A DNA stretch of 45,581 bases from an uncultured Sterolibacterium sp. (GCA_903904605.1 CAIVDC010000101.1:1-45581), one strand, 5' to 3'. Numbered from the stretch's first letter, positions 1 through 8,413 are shown. Numbers and translations are program-made. Notes: generated by a model not told the origin, from the letters alone.

Positions 1-214
1 GGCGCGGCGGCGGCGGCGGCGGCGGCTTGTCCGGAGGCGGCTTGGCCTCCTCGATGATCTTGGTTTCCAGTGGCTGGCGGACCACGTCGACGATCTTGCG
101 CGCCAAGCCGTTGACCAGGCCATACACCAGCAAGGCGTGGATGAGAACGACGAATGTCATGCCGAGAACGTGCGTTCCGGGATTTCCGTGCATCTGCGCA
201 TAGTCTTGCCGCAC
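1..214 (-). CDS. tonB: TonB energy-transducing protein, N-terminal part (cut by window edge)
   Basis: TonB carries proton-motive energy from ExbB/ExbD in the inner membrane to TonB-dependent outer-membrane receptors. The 71 visible residues show a short cytoplasmic start, one hydrophobic membrane segment (about residues 19-38, reading MTFVVLIHALLVYGLV), then a periplasmic linker with ETKIIEEAKPPPDK and a run of eight prolines. This order is diagnostic of the TonB N-terminus. The GTG start at 214 was chosen because GGAGGAGG lies 5 bases upstream; an in-frame ATG at 193 lacks such a site. The C-terminal receptor-contacting domain lies outside the window, so completeness cannot be judged. The proline run comes from a (GGC)n stretch at bases 5-27, usual for TonB. 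A receptor gene lies at 1539 and shares a promoter module with this gene. Confidence 0.85.
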   Translation of the reverse strand, partial: MRQDYAQMHGNPGTHVLGMTFVVLIHALLVYGLVNGLARKIVDVVRQPLETKIIEEAKPPPDKPPPPPPPR

Positions 215-537
215 ATCATCCTCCTCCGATGGGCTGGCCGCTCTCCCCCGGCCCTGCCCAACTCCACCGACACCCGACAAGCTCGAGCTCTTCCGGGAGC
301 CCACGCTTGGGGAGGCCACGGCAGTCGTGTTGATCACCGCACCTCACCGTTTCTTATGTTTTGTAATCCTAGTTATTTATAAGCAGTCTAGGCCGATTTG
401 GCGGTTTGTCAACATAATCTATAGATTTATCGGGCTAAAGAACTCGTCGGGACGGACGGGGTCACGCGGGCGGAATGAAGGAACGGCAGCCTGCCTGCGG
501 GCAGAATCGTGCGGCGCGGCGAGAAGGCGCCAATTCG
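215..537. other. Intergenic region between tonB and marR
   Basis: This stretch holds the tonB promoter module (363-427) and the long tonB leader. Short open frames on either strand here have no recognisable protein features. Bases 241-261 (CTCTCCCCCGGCCCTGCCC and on) resemble the left half of the repeat-like sequence at 27208 and 39346, but too weakly to call. I see no further gene or RNA. Confidence 0.5.
363..427 (-). promoter_or_regulatory. Promoter module of tonB with AATCTATAGATT palindrome
   Basis: On the minus strand a perfect 12-bp palindrome AATCTATAGATT (416-427) is followed after 3 bases by TTGACA (407-412), a 16-base spacer, TAGACT (385-390), then 16 bases and GATTAC (363-368). 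The first hexamer is a consensus -35 box. The expected transcript start near 378 gives a leader of about 165 bases before the GTG at 214. The same arrangement occurs ahead of the receptor gene at 1539. The palindrome centre lies about 44 bases before the expected start, which suits an activator or a repressor touching the -35 box. Confidence 0.6.
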
Positions 538-1044
538 TCAATTGATTTCCAGGCGCGGTCTCGCCTCGAGGTGAACCTTCCTGAGCAGACGTACCAGTTC
601 CGATCGCTCGCTAGCGGAAAGCGAGGCGGTGATTTCGTTCTCGGTTTCGATCGCTGCAATTTCCGCGCTCCTGCACTTGCGAATGCCGCGCAGAGTAAGC
701 TTGACGAATTGCGAGCGCTTGTCGATTGGATTCCGATAGCGCACCAACCAGCCGACGGATTCGAGGCGATCGAGAACCAGGTTGAGGTTGGACGGCGCCA
801 CCTGTATGACCTCGGCCAGCCGCTTTTGATTTATCTGTTCGTTTTCCCGAACGAGCATCAATACCGCAAACTCCATCCGCCGTAAACCGATCTTGGCCAT
901 CTTCTTTGCAAATTTGGCCCCCATGAACGTGGACACTTGGCGGCAGTTGTATCCGACCAGTTCCAGCAGTCTGTCCTGCATGATCCCCTGGGTAACGTGC
1001 CCTGGTTCCGGCTGAGCCTGCGGAATTGCCTGGGTTTTTCGCAT
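538..1044 (-). CDS. MarR family transcriptional regulator
   Basis: A 168-residue one-domain winged-helix regulator. MarR proteins bind palindromic operators as dimers and usually release DNA when an aromatic or phenolic ligand binds. The core runs from about residue 25 to 160. The recognition-helix region reads QKRLAEVIQVAPSNLNLVLD, and the beta-wing carries the typical DKRSQFVKLT (D-x-R-x) motif. The ATG at 1044 has AGGTGA 8 bases upstream. A GTG at 1056 is the alternative and would be nearly leaderless with respect to the promoter at 1065-1095. The gene lies between tonB and a TonB-dependent receptor whose promoters share a 12-bp palindrome, so it is the natural candidate to bind that site. 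This is inference; the ligand is unknown. Confidence 0.88.
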   Translation of the reverse strand: MRKTQAIPQAQPEPGHVTQGIMQDRLLELVGYNCRQVSTFMGAKFAKKMAKIGLRRMEFAVLMLVRENEQINQKRLAEVIQVAPSNLNLVLDRLESVGWLVRYRNPIDKRSQFVKLTLRGIRKCRSAEIAAIETENEITASLSASERSELVRLLRKVHLEARPRLEIN

Positions 1045-1064
1045 GAGAGTTATCACCTGAAAGA

Positions 1065-1095
1065 ATTATATGGGTAAATGAATCATGTCGGTCAA
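1065..1095 (-). promoter_or_regulatory. Candidate sigma70 promoter of marR
   Basis: On the minus strand TTGACC (1090-1095) and a perfect TATAAT (1065-1070) are separated by 19 bases, slightly longer than ideal. The predicted start near 1058 is directly at the AGGTGA ribosome site, so the leader would be only about a dozen bases. Confidence 0.45.
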
Positions 1096-1313
1096 GCGGG
1101 TGTCCGAGAGGCGAAAGTGAAATCAAGCGATTTCAATTGTACAAGATCTTACCCGGGCGACCGCCTTGCCTAGCCCGGCCCGAAGCGACGGGCAAGCCCA
1201 CGGCCTCTGGCCCCTTGGTCGATCCGCGCCACCGGGTCACTCGATCCGGAACCCGGACATTGGACAGCTCCGTCGAGTTCGCATCCGAAACGGGCCGCAA
1301 ACGGCAAGCCGAC

Positions 1314-1380
1314 AATCTATAGATTTCTGTTGACTTTGGAATTTTTCGACAATAGACTCGTTATTACTTAGTACGATTAC
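1314..1380 (+). promoter_or_regulatory. Promoter module of the TonB-dependent receptor with AATCTATAGATT palindrome
   Basis: The perfect palindrome AATCTATAGATT (1314-1325) is followed after 4 bases by TTGACT (1330-1335), a 17-base spacer, TAGACT (1353-1358), then exactly 16 bases and GATTAC (1375-1380). This repeats the layout ahead of tonB. The expected transcript start near 1365 leaves a leader of about 174 bases before the ATG at 1539. A second inverted repeat, ATTACT-AAC-AGTAAT (1376-1390), lies just downstream of the start site. Confidence 0.6.
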
Positions 1381-1390
1381 TAACAGTAAT
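1376..1390. repeat. Inverted repeat ATTACT-N3-AGTAAT downstream of receptor promoter
   Basis: The arms ATTACT (1376-1381) and AGTAAT (1385-1390) are exact reverse complements with AAC between them. A further ATTACT lies at 1363-1368. The position, just after the predicted transcript start, would suit a repressor site, but no binding protein can be assigned. Confidence 0.3.
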
Positions 1391-1538
1391 TGTTATGTTG
1401 CGTCGCATCAATCGGGCGGGCCTGCGTCAGACGGAATTTCTTGGCGGGTTGCCGAAAGGGAGTTGGAGGAACAGATGCATCTGGAAGTCGCCGGATTCTC
1501 GACAATAGGCAGCACCACATTACTGACCGGAGGGGAAA

Positions 1539-4283
1539 ATGACTGCTTCAAACAAGTTGGAAGATCGCCATCCAGGGCACCAGGAAAGCCGCATGCCGCA
1601 ACTCTTTGCCATGCGCCGGATTAGCGCAACCGTTGCAATGCTGTTTGCCGCAGGCGCATCATCCCTTGCAAGCGCTCAGGCAAGCTCTACGGTTGAACCC
1701 GCCGCAAATCCGACAGAGGCTACCGAGACCATCGTGGTCACCGGCAGTCGCATTCGCGGCGCTGCTCCGGTAGGGTCCAGTGTCATATCTCTCGGACGGG
1801 AAGATATCGATATATCCGGTGCGGTTACGACTACCCAACTCATACAACAGATTCCCCAGGTCTTCAACTTGGGCGTGTCGGAAAACTCCCGCGGCCAATC
1901 CGGAGGCAGCAGCAACATCACCTACGGCTCTTCGATCAATCTGCGCGGCATCGGTCCATATGCCACATTGACGCTGCTCAACGGCCGTCGTACCGTGGCG
2001 CAGGGCACCAGCGGCCAATCCATCGATCCCACGATCGTACCGACATTGGCACTGGAGCGCATCGAAGTCGTGGCGGACGGCGCATCGGCGATCTATGGCT
2101 CGGATGCGATTGCCGGCGTGGTCAATCTCGTCATGCGGAGACGCTACGAAGGCGCAGAGGCTTTCGTCCGTTATGGTTCCGCCGATCACTACAACGATAG
2201 AAGCGCGGGCGCAATCTTCGGACATCAATGGGACGGCGGACGCTACACGGTGGCATTCGAGAACACTTTTCACTCGGCCTTGAATGGCCGCTACCGCGAC
2301 TTCTATCAAGCCAACCAGACGGGGCAAGGCGGGCGGGATTACAGCGAAACCTTGTGCAATCCGGGCAACATCGTAATCGCCGGCGTCAGCTATGCGATCC
2401 CGATCGGTGGCGTGACACCGGGCAATGTCGCGGCGCTGAAGCCGGGCACGGTCAACAAGTGCGACAACCAAAAAATCGCGGACCTGATTCCGAGGCAGGA
2501 GCGCAATGCGCTCACCTTCACATTCGACCAGAGCGTCAACAATGACATAAGTATTTTTGCCGATGGCTTCGCGACCCGAAGAGATTTTCACTTTCAGCCC
2601 CGCTACAGTTCCGCCTCGATGACCGTTCCATCGACGAACGCCTTCTATGTGAGGCCACTGGGGGCGCCTGCCGGATCTTCCGAGACCGTGCAGTACTCCT
2701 TCATGAACGATGTACCTCCCAATTCGACCAGCGGCTATTCGCAGACCTATCAGGCGACCATCGGCACGGAGGTCAAGCTTTCCCACGCTTGGAAGCTGGA
2801 GGCGAGTTATACCTATGGCCAGAACAAGGACCAAAGCCTGTCGACACAGGCGGTGGTCAGTGCCGGGTTGAATGCGGCACTGGCCAGCAGCAATCCGGCG
2901 ACGGCGTTCAATCCCTTTGCGCCGAGTGCGAACAATGCCGCCATTGCCCAGGGCTTTGCCAATGGATTGCAGCTCGCGCCGGGAACGACCACCCAGCAGA
3001 CTTACGAGGCCAAGCTAGACGGCGCCATTTTCGAACTTCCGGGCGGAGCAGTGCGCAGCGCGTTCGGCTATGAAGGCGTGAAGGTGGAGTCCGCCGTGCC
3101 CAACCTGGCAGGCACGACGGCGAATCCGACACCGGCGTACTCATGGGACAAGACCCGAACGGTCAATTCCATCTATGCCGAGTTGCTCGTTCCCGTCATC
3201 GGCAAGAAGAATGCTCTGCCCGGCGTCAGGTCCCTGGATATCAATATTGCCGAACGCTACGACAAGTATTCCGATTTCGGCAGCACGACAAATCCCAAGA
3301 TCGGCGCAAACTGGTCTCCGGTCGATGACCTGATGATCAAGGCCAACCACGGCACTTCCTTCCGTGCCCCGACGCTGTCCCAGATCATGGGTAACAGCCA
3401 ACAGCTCTATGTGCAGAACTACTCCGATCCAACGCGTGGCGGCGCAATCGTTCAGGGTGTCACATTATCCGGCGGCAACCTGAACCTCAAGCCGGAGACG
3501 GCGACCACCAATTCCCTGGGCTTCGATTTCAAGCCGAAGGCGCTCAGAGGCTCCAAGTTCAACCTGACCTATTTCGATATCGACTACGAAAACCAGGTGA
3601 CCAGTGAGCTTGCCAATTTGGCGATCTTGAACCAGGAGTCCCTCTTCGCCGGAACCAACATCATCCAGCGTAATCCGGCTGCCGCATTCATCAATTCGCT
3701 CGCATCGACGATGCCCGTCGCGGGAGTCATTCCGAGCCCCGCAACATTATTTGTTGACGGCCGGAACTTCAATCTGGGCAAAACCATTGCCAAGGGCTTC
3801 GACTTTTCGGCCAGCTACGACTGGACAGCCGCCGAGATGGGGGACTTCGGTGTCGGCCTAAGTGGCACCTACTTCACGAAATACGTGACGGGCATTACTT
3901 CCTCGGCACCCCTGATCGACGTCCTCAACACCATCTACAACCCGCTTCGCTACAAGGCGCGCGGTGCCTTCCGGTGGTCGGAGGGTCCGTACCTTGCGGC
4001 TGCTTTCGTGAACTACGAACCCTCCTACAACAACAATCTCATAACCCCGGTGCAGAGGGTATCGTCCTACATGACGATAGACGCCCACCTGGGTTACACC
4101 TTGCCCAAGCTCGGCAACTGGTCCCATGCAACCACCTTGGGTCTCGATGTCAGCAACCTCTTCAACAAGGCGCCCCCCTACGTCAATATAGCGCAGAGTC
4201 CGAATGGCGGCGGGGGCTTTGACGCAACCCTGACCAACCCCGTGGGCCGCCTCATCGCCCTGTCGGCGAACGTCAAGTTCTGA
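1539..4283 (+). CDS. TonB-dependent outer-membrane receptor
   Basis: A 914-residue outer-membrane beta-barrel with an N-terminal plug, which imports a bulky or scarce substrate using TonB energy. A signal peptide lies at about residues 25-47 (MRRISATVAMLFAAGASSLASA). The TonB box ETIVVTG is at 63-69. The plug has typical INLRGIG, LTLLNGRR and IEVVADGASAIYGSDAIAGVVNL motifs. The barrel ends in the phenylalanine expected for BAM-assisted insertion. The length fits the oligosaccharide- and steroid-type receptors of proteobacteria more than classical siderophore receptors, but the substrate cannot be read from sequence. The ATG at 1539 has GGAGGGG 5 bases upstream. It gives an unusually long pre-signal extension, so the ATG at 1593 (AGGA upstream) is a real alternative. 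The promoter resembles that of tonB, and the next gene encodes an exported hydrolase. Confidence 0.92.
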   Translation: MTASNKLEDRHPGHQESRMPQLFAMRRISATVAMLFAAGASSLASAQASSTVEPAANPTEATETIVVTGSRIRGAAPVGSSVISLGREDIDISGAVTTTQLIQQIPQVFNLGVSENSRGQSGGSSNITYGSSINLRGIGPYATLTLLNGRRTVAQGTSGQSIDPTIVPTLALERIEVVADGASAIYGSDAIAGVVNLVMRRRYEGAEAFVRYGSADHYNDRSAGAIFGHQWDGGRYTVAFENTFHSALNGRYRDFYQANQTGQGGRDYSETLCNPGNIVIAGVSYAIPIGGVTPGNVAALKPGTVNKCDNQKIADLIPRQERNALTFTFDQSVNNDISIFADGFATRRDFHFQPRYSSASMTVPSTNAFYVRPLGAPAGSSETVQYSFMNDVPPNSTSGYSQTYQATIGTEVKLSHAWKLEASYTYGQNKDQSLSTQAVVSAGLNAALASSNPATAFNPFAPSANNAAIAQGFANGLQLAPGTTTQQTYEAKLDGAIFELPGGAVRSAFGYEGVKVESAVPNLAGTTANPTPAYSWDKTRTVNSIYAELLVPVIGKKNALPGVRSLDINIAERYDKYSDFGSTTNPKIGANWSPVDDLMIKANHGTSFRAPTLSQIMGNSQQLYVQNYSDPTRGGAIVQGVTLSGGNLNLKPETATTNSLGFDFKPKALRGSKFNLTYFDIDYENQVTSELANLAILNQESLFAGTNIIQRNPAAAFINSLASTMPVAGVIPSPATLFVDGRNFNLGKTIAKGFDFSASYDWTAAEMGDFGVGLSGTYFTKYVTGITSSAPLIDVLNTIYNPLRYKARGAFRWSEGPYLAAAFVNYEPSYNNNLITPVQRVSSYMTIDAHLGYTLPKLGNWSHATTLGLDVSNLFNKAPPYVNIAQSPNGGGGFDATLTNPVGRLIALSANVKF

Positions 4284-4292
4284 CGGCAAGCC

Positions 4293-4319
4293 GTGCGGCC
4301 GGGAATCTTCCGGCCGCAC
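4293..4319 (+). terminator. Hairpin after the receptor gene, probable terminator
   Basis: A perfect 10-bp GC-rich stem, GTGCGGCCGG (4293-4302) with CCGGCCGCAC (4310-4319), encloses a 7-base loop and starts 10 bases after the receptor stop codon. There is no clear U-run, so it may act as a weak terminator or protect the 3' end. Confidence 0.45.
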
Positions 4320-4438
4320 GCCCTTGCCTGAATGATGACTGTTCAGCGGGATATCAATAGCCGGTCCTGGCCGCGTCCGCGTCGGTCACATGCTTGCCTG
4401 ATCGCCGGGGAAGCCGCCGACGGGTTGAGGACATCGTG

Positions 4439-7400
4439 ATGGACATCAGGCGCACGGCGCGAGCCCTTGCCGCAGTATTGTGGGGCTTGGCGGCCGGTGC
4501 GGCGCATGCGCAAACGGTTTCGTCATTCGGCCAATATCAGCCGGCACCTTCCTATTCCGAGGCGGCGACGACCTCGCAATACCTGGCCATGCGCGATGGC
4601 GTGCGCCTTGCGCTGAGCATCACGCGCCCGTACAAGGACGGCAAGCCCGCCGCGGGACGCTTTCCGGTGATATGGCAGCATGCCTTGAGCATCGCCCCTG
4701 CGGGTCCCCTGGCCCTGCGCCCGAAGGCGGGCGCCTTGCCCGGTTACGGCGCCGTGCCGAGCCTGGCCTACCATGGCTATGTCGTCGTGCAGGTGGCGCG
4801 ACGCGGCCAGGGGAGCTCGTTCGGCAAGCGCCGGGGCTACAACGACCGCGGCGAGGCTTACGATGCCTATGAAGTGATCGACTGGCTGGCGGCTCAACCC
4901 TGGTCTACCGGCGCGGTCGGCGTCTATGGCTGCTCGAATACCGGGGATGCATCGATGCACGCGGTGACGGCAGCCAACCCGCACCTGAAGGCCGCCTGGG
5001 CCGGCTGCTTTTCCTGGGAGAAATACGACGGCTTCTGGCGCGGCGGCATCTTCGCCAATTGGCGCACCGGACCCACGCGCACGTTAGAACAGGACATGAG
5101 CGGCATCCCGGTGCAAGGCGACGAGGACAAGGCCTTGCTGCGTCAGGCGGCGCAGGAGCACCAAGCGGTCGGCGCGCTCGCCGAGATGTGGGTTGCCATG
5201 CCCTATCGCGACGACTATGCGCCGGGCGTCGGCAGCCGGTTCTGGTACGAGGGCAGCGTCGCCGGCTACCTGCCGCAGATCAAGGCGTCCGGTACGGCGA
5301 TCTATGTCCAGGGCGGCTGGCGCGACGACCTGCGCGCACAGGGGCTGCTGACCTACGCCAACATGGCCGGCGACCGGCACATCGTCATCGGCCCCTGGGG
5401 TCATTGCGAAAGCGACGATTTCAACCTGTTGGCCGAGATGCATCGGTTTTTCGACCAGCATCTGAAGGGCATCGACACCGGCATCCTTTCCCAGGATCCC
5501 ATTCACTACTTCACGGTGAATGCGCCGGCCGCAAGCGCGTGGCGCTCATCCAAGATATGGCCCGTGGCCGGCACTCAGCCGACCAAATTCTATCTCGCCG
5601 GTTCTGCGGCCGCCGGCGGGCAGCTCGTTTCGGCACCGCCGCGGGCTCGCGAGGACGGCTCGACGACTTTCACCGTTCGCTACGACATCGCCTGCCCAAG
5701 CTCATGGTCACGGCCGGATGGCTTGTTGACGGGCGCCCCGCCGTGTCCCGCGGAAAACGGCGGGCCGCGCTTCGTAACCGCCCCGCTCGACGCGGACACC
5801 GAGGTCACCGGAGACGCTGTCGCCGACCTCTGGATCTCTTCAAGCGCCAGCGACCAGAATATCTTCGTTTACATGGAAGACCAGGCGCCGGACGGGACGG
5901 TGACGCAAGTTACGGACGCAAGGCTGAAGGCCTCGCTGCGCAAGCTCAGCAAACCCGGTTACGAAAATTTCGGACTGCCCTACCAGCGCAGCCACAAGGA
6001 GGATGCTCAGCCGCTCATTTCGGGTGAGCCCACGCGGCTCGTATTCGCCTTCCTGCCAACCTCGCGCATCTTCAAGGCGGGCCATCGCATCCGGATATCG
6101 GTCGCCGGGTCGGACTATCGTGAACGCGATCGCACACCTGTTTCGCCCGCACCGATGGTCACGATCCACGACGCGGTCGCCCATCCCTCCACGATCAGCC
6201 TGCCCGTGATCACGCCTAAAGTCGCCGCCATCGAGACCACGCAGGGCAAGTTGCCCGATGGCACCGAGTATCGCATCGACTTTCCGAAACAATGGAATGG
6301 CACGGTACTGATCGGGCTGGACTATGCGGGCCACGGCGATTCCTTGGCAGGCGACACCAATGCCGGCACCCGGAAGCTGCTGGACCAGGGCTTTGCCATG
6401 GCCGGAACGACACGCAAGATCACCGGCTGGGCGATTCAGCTGGCGGTAGCCAACGCCGTCCGCACGCTGGATATCTTCGAAGCCAAGTACGGCAAGCCTA
6501 AGCACGCCATCGAATTTGGGAGTTCCCAGGGCGGGCATGTCGCGGCCGTAAGCGTGCAGGCTTATCCGGCGCGCTGGGATGGCGCGCTGGTGCAGTGCGG
6601 CGGACTGTCGGGTGCGGTCGGTCAATGGCAGGGTAAGCTCGACGCGCTATTTGTCGCCAAGACGCTGCTGGCGCCCGACTCCCGTCTGCCAGTCATCGGC
6701 ATTCCCAAGGACTTCGAAACGACGGCCTTGCCGGCCTGGCATCGGACGATCGCCAGCGCCCAGCAAACGCCACAAGGGCGGGCGCGCATCGCGCTGGCGG
6801 CGACGATCGCACAACTGCCGGGCTGGTCGGACCGAAGCAAGCCCCGTCCCGAGGCCGACGATCTGGAAGGACGGCAGACCGGACTCTATGGCAGCCTGGC
6901 GGTGGGCGTAAATCTGCTCAATCAGGCCATGAGCAGCCGCGCACAGATCGAGGCCCTGAGCGGCGGCAACATCAGTTCCAATGCCGGCGTCGACTACGCG
7001 CGGCTCCTGCAGGAAGTTGACCCGGACGGCCTCATCGACAAACTCTATCGGCAGGCCGGACTCGATCTGAGGCTCGACCTGGAAACGCTGGCGCGGGCAC
7101 CGCGTATCGCAGCCGATCCCAAGGCGATCGCCTACGTGGCCTCGGGGGTTTTCGATGGCAATCTGCAGGTTCCGGTGCTCACCTTGAGCGGCATCGGCGA
7201 CCCGATCTCCGTAGTGTCGGCGCAGCAAGACTACGAAGCGACGGTGAAGGCGGCCGGCAAAGAAGCCTTGCTACGCCAGTTGTACACGGCGAGCACCGGC
7301 CATTGCGGTTTCACGCCGGCGGAGAGCGTCGCTGCGGTGCAGATGCTGCTGCATCGCCTGGACTCCGGCGAGTGGGACGGCAGCGGCGCCGCCGCCATGA

Positions 7401-7564
7401 ACCGGGCGGCGCAGCAGACGGGGCTGGGCCAGTCCAGATTCATCGACTACGCGCCGGCGCGCTTCGTCCGCCGCTATAGCGCCTGCGATCTCGATCGGGA
7501 ACTCGGTGCAGCCGGCGTGAAACCGATGAAGACGCCTGGGCAGACTTTGCCCGCGTGTTTGTGA
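4439..7564 (+). CDS. Exported two-domain hydrolase: CocE/NonD-type esterase fused to a second alpha/beta-hydrolase
   Basis: A 1041-residue protein with a signal peptide (residues 1-24, ending AAHA). The first unit (about 40-600) is a CocE/NonD or X-Pro-dipeptidyl-peptidase S15-type hydrolase. Ser166 sits in GVYGCSNTG, Asp296 or Asp297 in QGGWRDD and His322 in IGPWGHCE. It is followed by the family's jelly-roll domain (about 440-590). The second unit (about 600-1000) is another alpha/beta-hydrolase with GSSQGG (Ser696), GIGDP (Asp921) and TGHCGF (His955). Members cleave esters or amides; the substrate here is unknown. The ATG at 4439 was chosen because GAGGA lies 7 bases upstream and it begins the signal peptide; a TTG at 4394 would add a charged leader. 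The gene lies 155 bases after the receptor gene, which suggests periplasmic cleavage of what the receptor imports. Two complete triads in one chain is unusual. Confidence 0.85.
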   Translation: MDIRRTARALAAVLWGLAAGAAHAQTVSSFGQYQPAPSYSEAATTSQYLAMRDGVRLALSITRPYKDGKPAAGRFPVIWQHALSIAPAGPLALRPKAGALPGYGAVPSLAYHGYVVVQVARRGQGSSFGKRRGYNDRGEAYDAYEVIDWLAAQPWSTGAVGVYGCSNTGDASMHAVTAANPHLKAAWAGCFSWEKYDGFWRGGIFANWRTGPTRTLEQDMSGIPVQGDEDKALLRQAAQEHQAVGALAEMWVAMPYRDDYAPGVGSRFWYEGSVAGYLPQIKASGTAIYVQGGWRDDLRAQGLLTYANMAGDRHIVIGPWGHCESDDFNLLAEMHRFFDQHLKGIDTGILSQDPIHYFTVNAPAASAWRSSKIWPVAGTQPTKFYLAGSAAAGGQLVSAPPRAREDGSTTFTVRYDIACPSSWSRPDGLLTGAPPCPAENGGPRFVTAPLDADTEVTGDAVADLWISSSASDQNIFVYMEDQAPDGTVTQVTDARLKASLRKLSKPGYENFGLPYQRSHKEDAQPLISGEPTRLVFAFLPTSRIFKAGHRIRISVAGSDYRERDRTPVSPAPMVTIHDAVAHPSTISLPVITPKVAAIETTQGKLPDGTEYRIDFPKQWNGTVLIGLDYAGHGDSLAGDTNAGTRKLLDQGFAMAGTTRKITGWAIQLAVANAVRTLDIFEAKYGKPKHAIEFGSSQGGHVAAVSVQAYPARWDGALVQCGGLSGAVGQWQGKLDALFVAKTLLAPDSRLPVIGIPKDFETTALPAWHRTIASAQQTPQGRARIALAATIAQLPGWSDRSKPRPEADDLEGRQTGLYGSLAVGVNLLNQAMSSRAQIEALSGGNISSNAGVDYARLLQEVDPDGLIDKLYRQAGLDLRLDLETLARAPRIAADPKAIAYVASGVFDGNLQVPVLTLSGIGDPISVVSAQQDYEATVKAAGKEALLRQLYTASTGHCGFTPAESVAAVQMLLHRLDSGEWDGSGAAAMNRAAQQTGLGQSRFIDYAPARFVRRYSACDLDRELGAAGVKPMKTPGQTLPACL

Positions 7565-7603
7565 CCATCTGAAATGGTTTGCACTTCCGGGATGGATCCG
7601 CGG

Positions 7604-7630
7604 CGGGGCGGCAAGAGGGCAATCGCCCCG
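7604..7630. terminator. Weak hairpin between convergent hydrolase and gntR genes
   Basis: CGGGGCG (7604-7610) and CGCCCCG (7624-7630) form a 7-bp stem with a 13-base loop between two convergent genes. There is no U-run on either side, so a terminator function is only suggested by position. Confidence 0.25.
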
Positions 7631-7648
7631 GCGCAGTCGCCGACGAAG

Positions 7649-8413
7649 CTATTTGCCGGAGCGAACCGGTTTGGTCGTCCGCTTCCTAATCGGCTCGACA
7701 ACGCCGATTTGACCGAACTTCAGCTGCATCGATTTTGTGTCGGCGCCATCGAGCGCCTCCATCATCAAACTCAAGTGCTCGCGCAATTTCGCGCATGCCG
7801 GCTTGGCACTCCTCGCAATCACCAGCTCAGCCAACTGCTCGTGGTGGGTGTTGTCGGGCCGCCGGTTCAAAGGGCCGGTCTTTGAGAGCAGGAAACGATA
7901 ACGGTAGGCCTGATCATTGAGCACGTTGTTGATGTCCAGCAGTCTGGGGGAACCGCAAGCGGCAATCAGCGAATTGTGAAATTCCTTGTGGGCCACATCG
8001 AATTCGTATGCGCCCTCGAGTGACTTCTTGCGATCCTTCGTGTAAAAGCGCGACAGGCACTCGAGAGCCGCGCGGATACCTGCAATCCACGCATCATCGC
8101 CCCGCGAGATCGACAGACGCAGCGCCTTGAGGGCAACGAACTCGCGCATGTCCACGAGATCGATCAGATCTTCGTAGCTGACGGGCTCAACCCGGAAACC
8201 GCGCTGTCCCGTCGCTCTTACCATGCCGCCGGCAATCAGACGATTCAGGCTTTCGCGGATGGGCGTCGCGCTATAGCCCAGTTGGCGGCTTAGGACCTCC
8301 ACGCGAAGCTTGTCCCCGGGCGAAATTCTGCCGGAAAGAATGGCGAGCCTCAGTTCTTCCGTGACACGCTCGGAGAGCGTGTCGGATGAAGATTCAGTCG
8401 TTTGCTCAGGCAT
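7649..8413 (-). CDS. GntR family regulator, FadR/FCD subfamily
   Basis: A 254-residue regulator with an N-terminal winged helix (about residues 12-78, with LRVEVLSRQLGYSATPIRESLNRLIAGGMV, the typical GntR helix-turn-helix) and a C-terminal all-helical FCD ligand-binding domain (about 85-230). The FCD domain carries the metal-ligand histidines expected for the fold, including those in VAHKEFHNSL and REHLSLMMEAL. Such proteins usually repress catabolic genes and respond to an organic acid or acyl-CoA. It is divergent from the acetoacetyl-CoA synthetase gene, with 260 bases between them, and convergent with the hydrolase gene. The most likely target is therefore the acetoacetyl-CoA synthetase promoter or its own. 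The ATG at 8413 lacks a strong ribosome site. The lysine- and arginine-rich tail (about 240-254) lies outside the conserved domain. Confidence 0.88.
   Translation of the reverse strand: MPEQTTESSSDTLSERVTEELRLAILSGRISPGDKLRVEVLSRQLGYSATPIRESLNRLIAGGMVRATGQRGFRVEPVSYEDLIDLVDMREFVALKALRLSISRGDDAWIAGIRAALECLSRFYTKDRKKSLEGAYEFDVAHKEFHNSLIAACGSPRLLDINNVLNDQAYRYRFLLSKTGPLNRRPDNTHHEQLAELVIARSAKPACAKLREHLSLMMEALDGADTKSMQLKFGQIGVVEPIRKRTTKPVRSGK

Larger units (their letters stand above)
1045..1538. other. Regulatory intergenic region between marR and the receptor gene
   Basis: This 494-base stretch holds the marR promoter (1065-1095), a TTGTACAA palindrome (1137-1144), the receptor promoter module (1314-1380), the inverted repeat at 1376-1390 and the long receptor leader. 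Bases 1145-1310 are GC-rich with small overlapping open frames that show no protein-like features. I see no RNA gene. Confidence 0.5.

Noticed and set aside
1-27. GGC triplet run as a phase-variable repeat
   Set aside because: It encodes the proline-rich linker normal for TonB; nothing indicates slippage control.
1137-1322. Short open frames on both strands in the marR-receptor gap
   Set aside because: They lie in GC-rich spacer, mirror each other on the two strands, have no ribosome site and no protein-like features.
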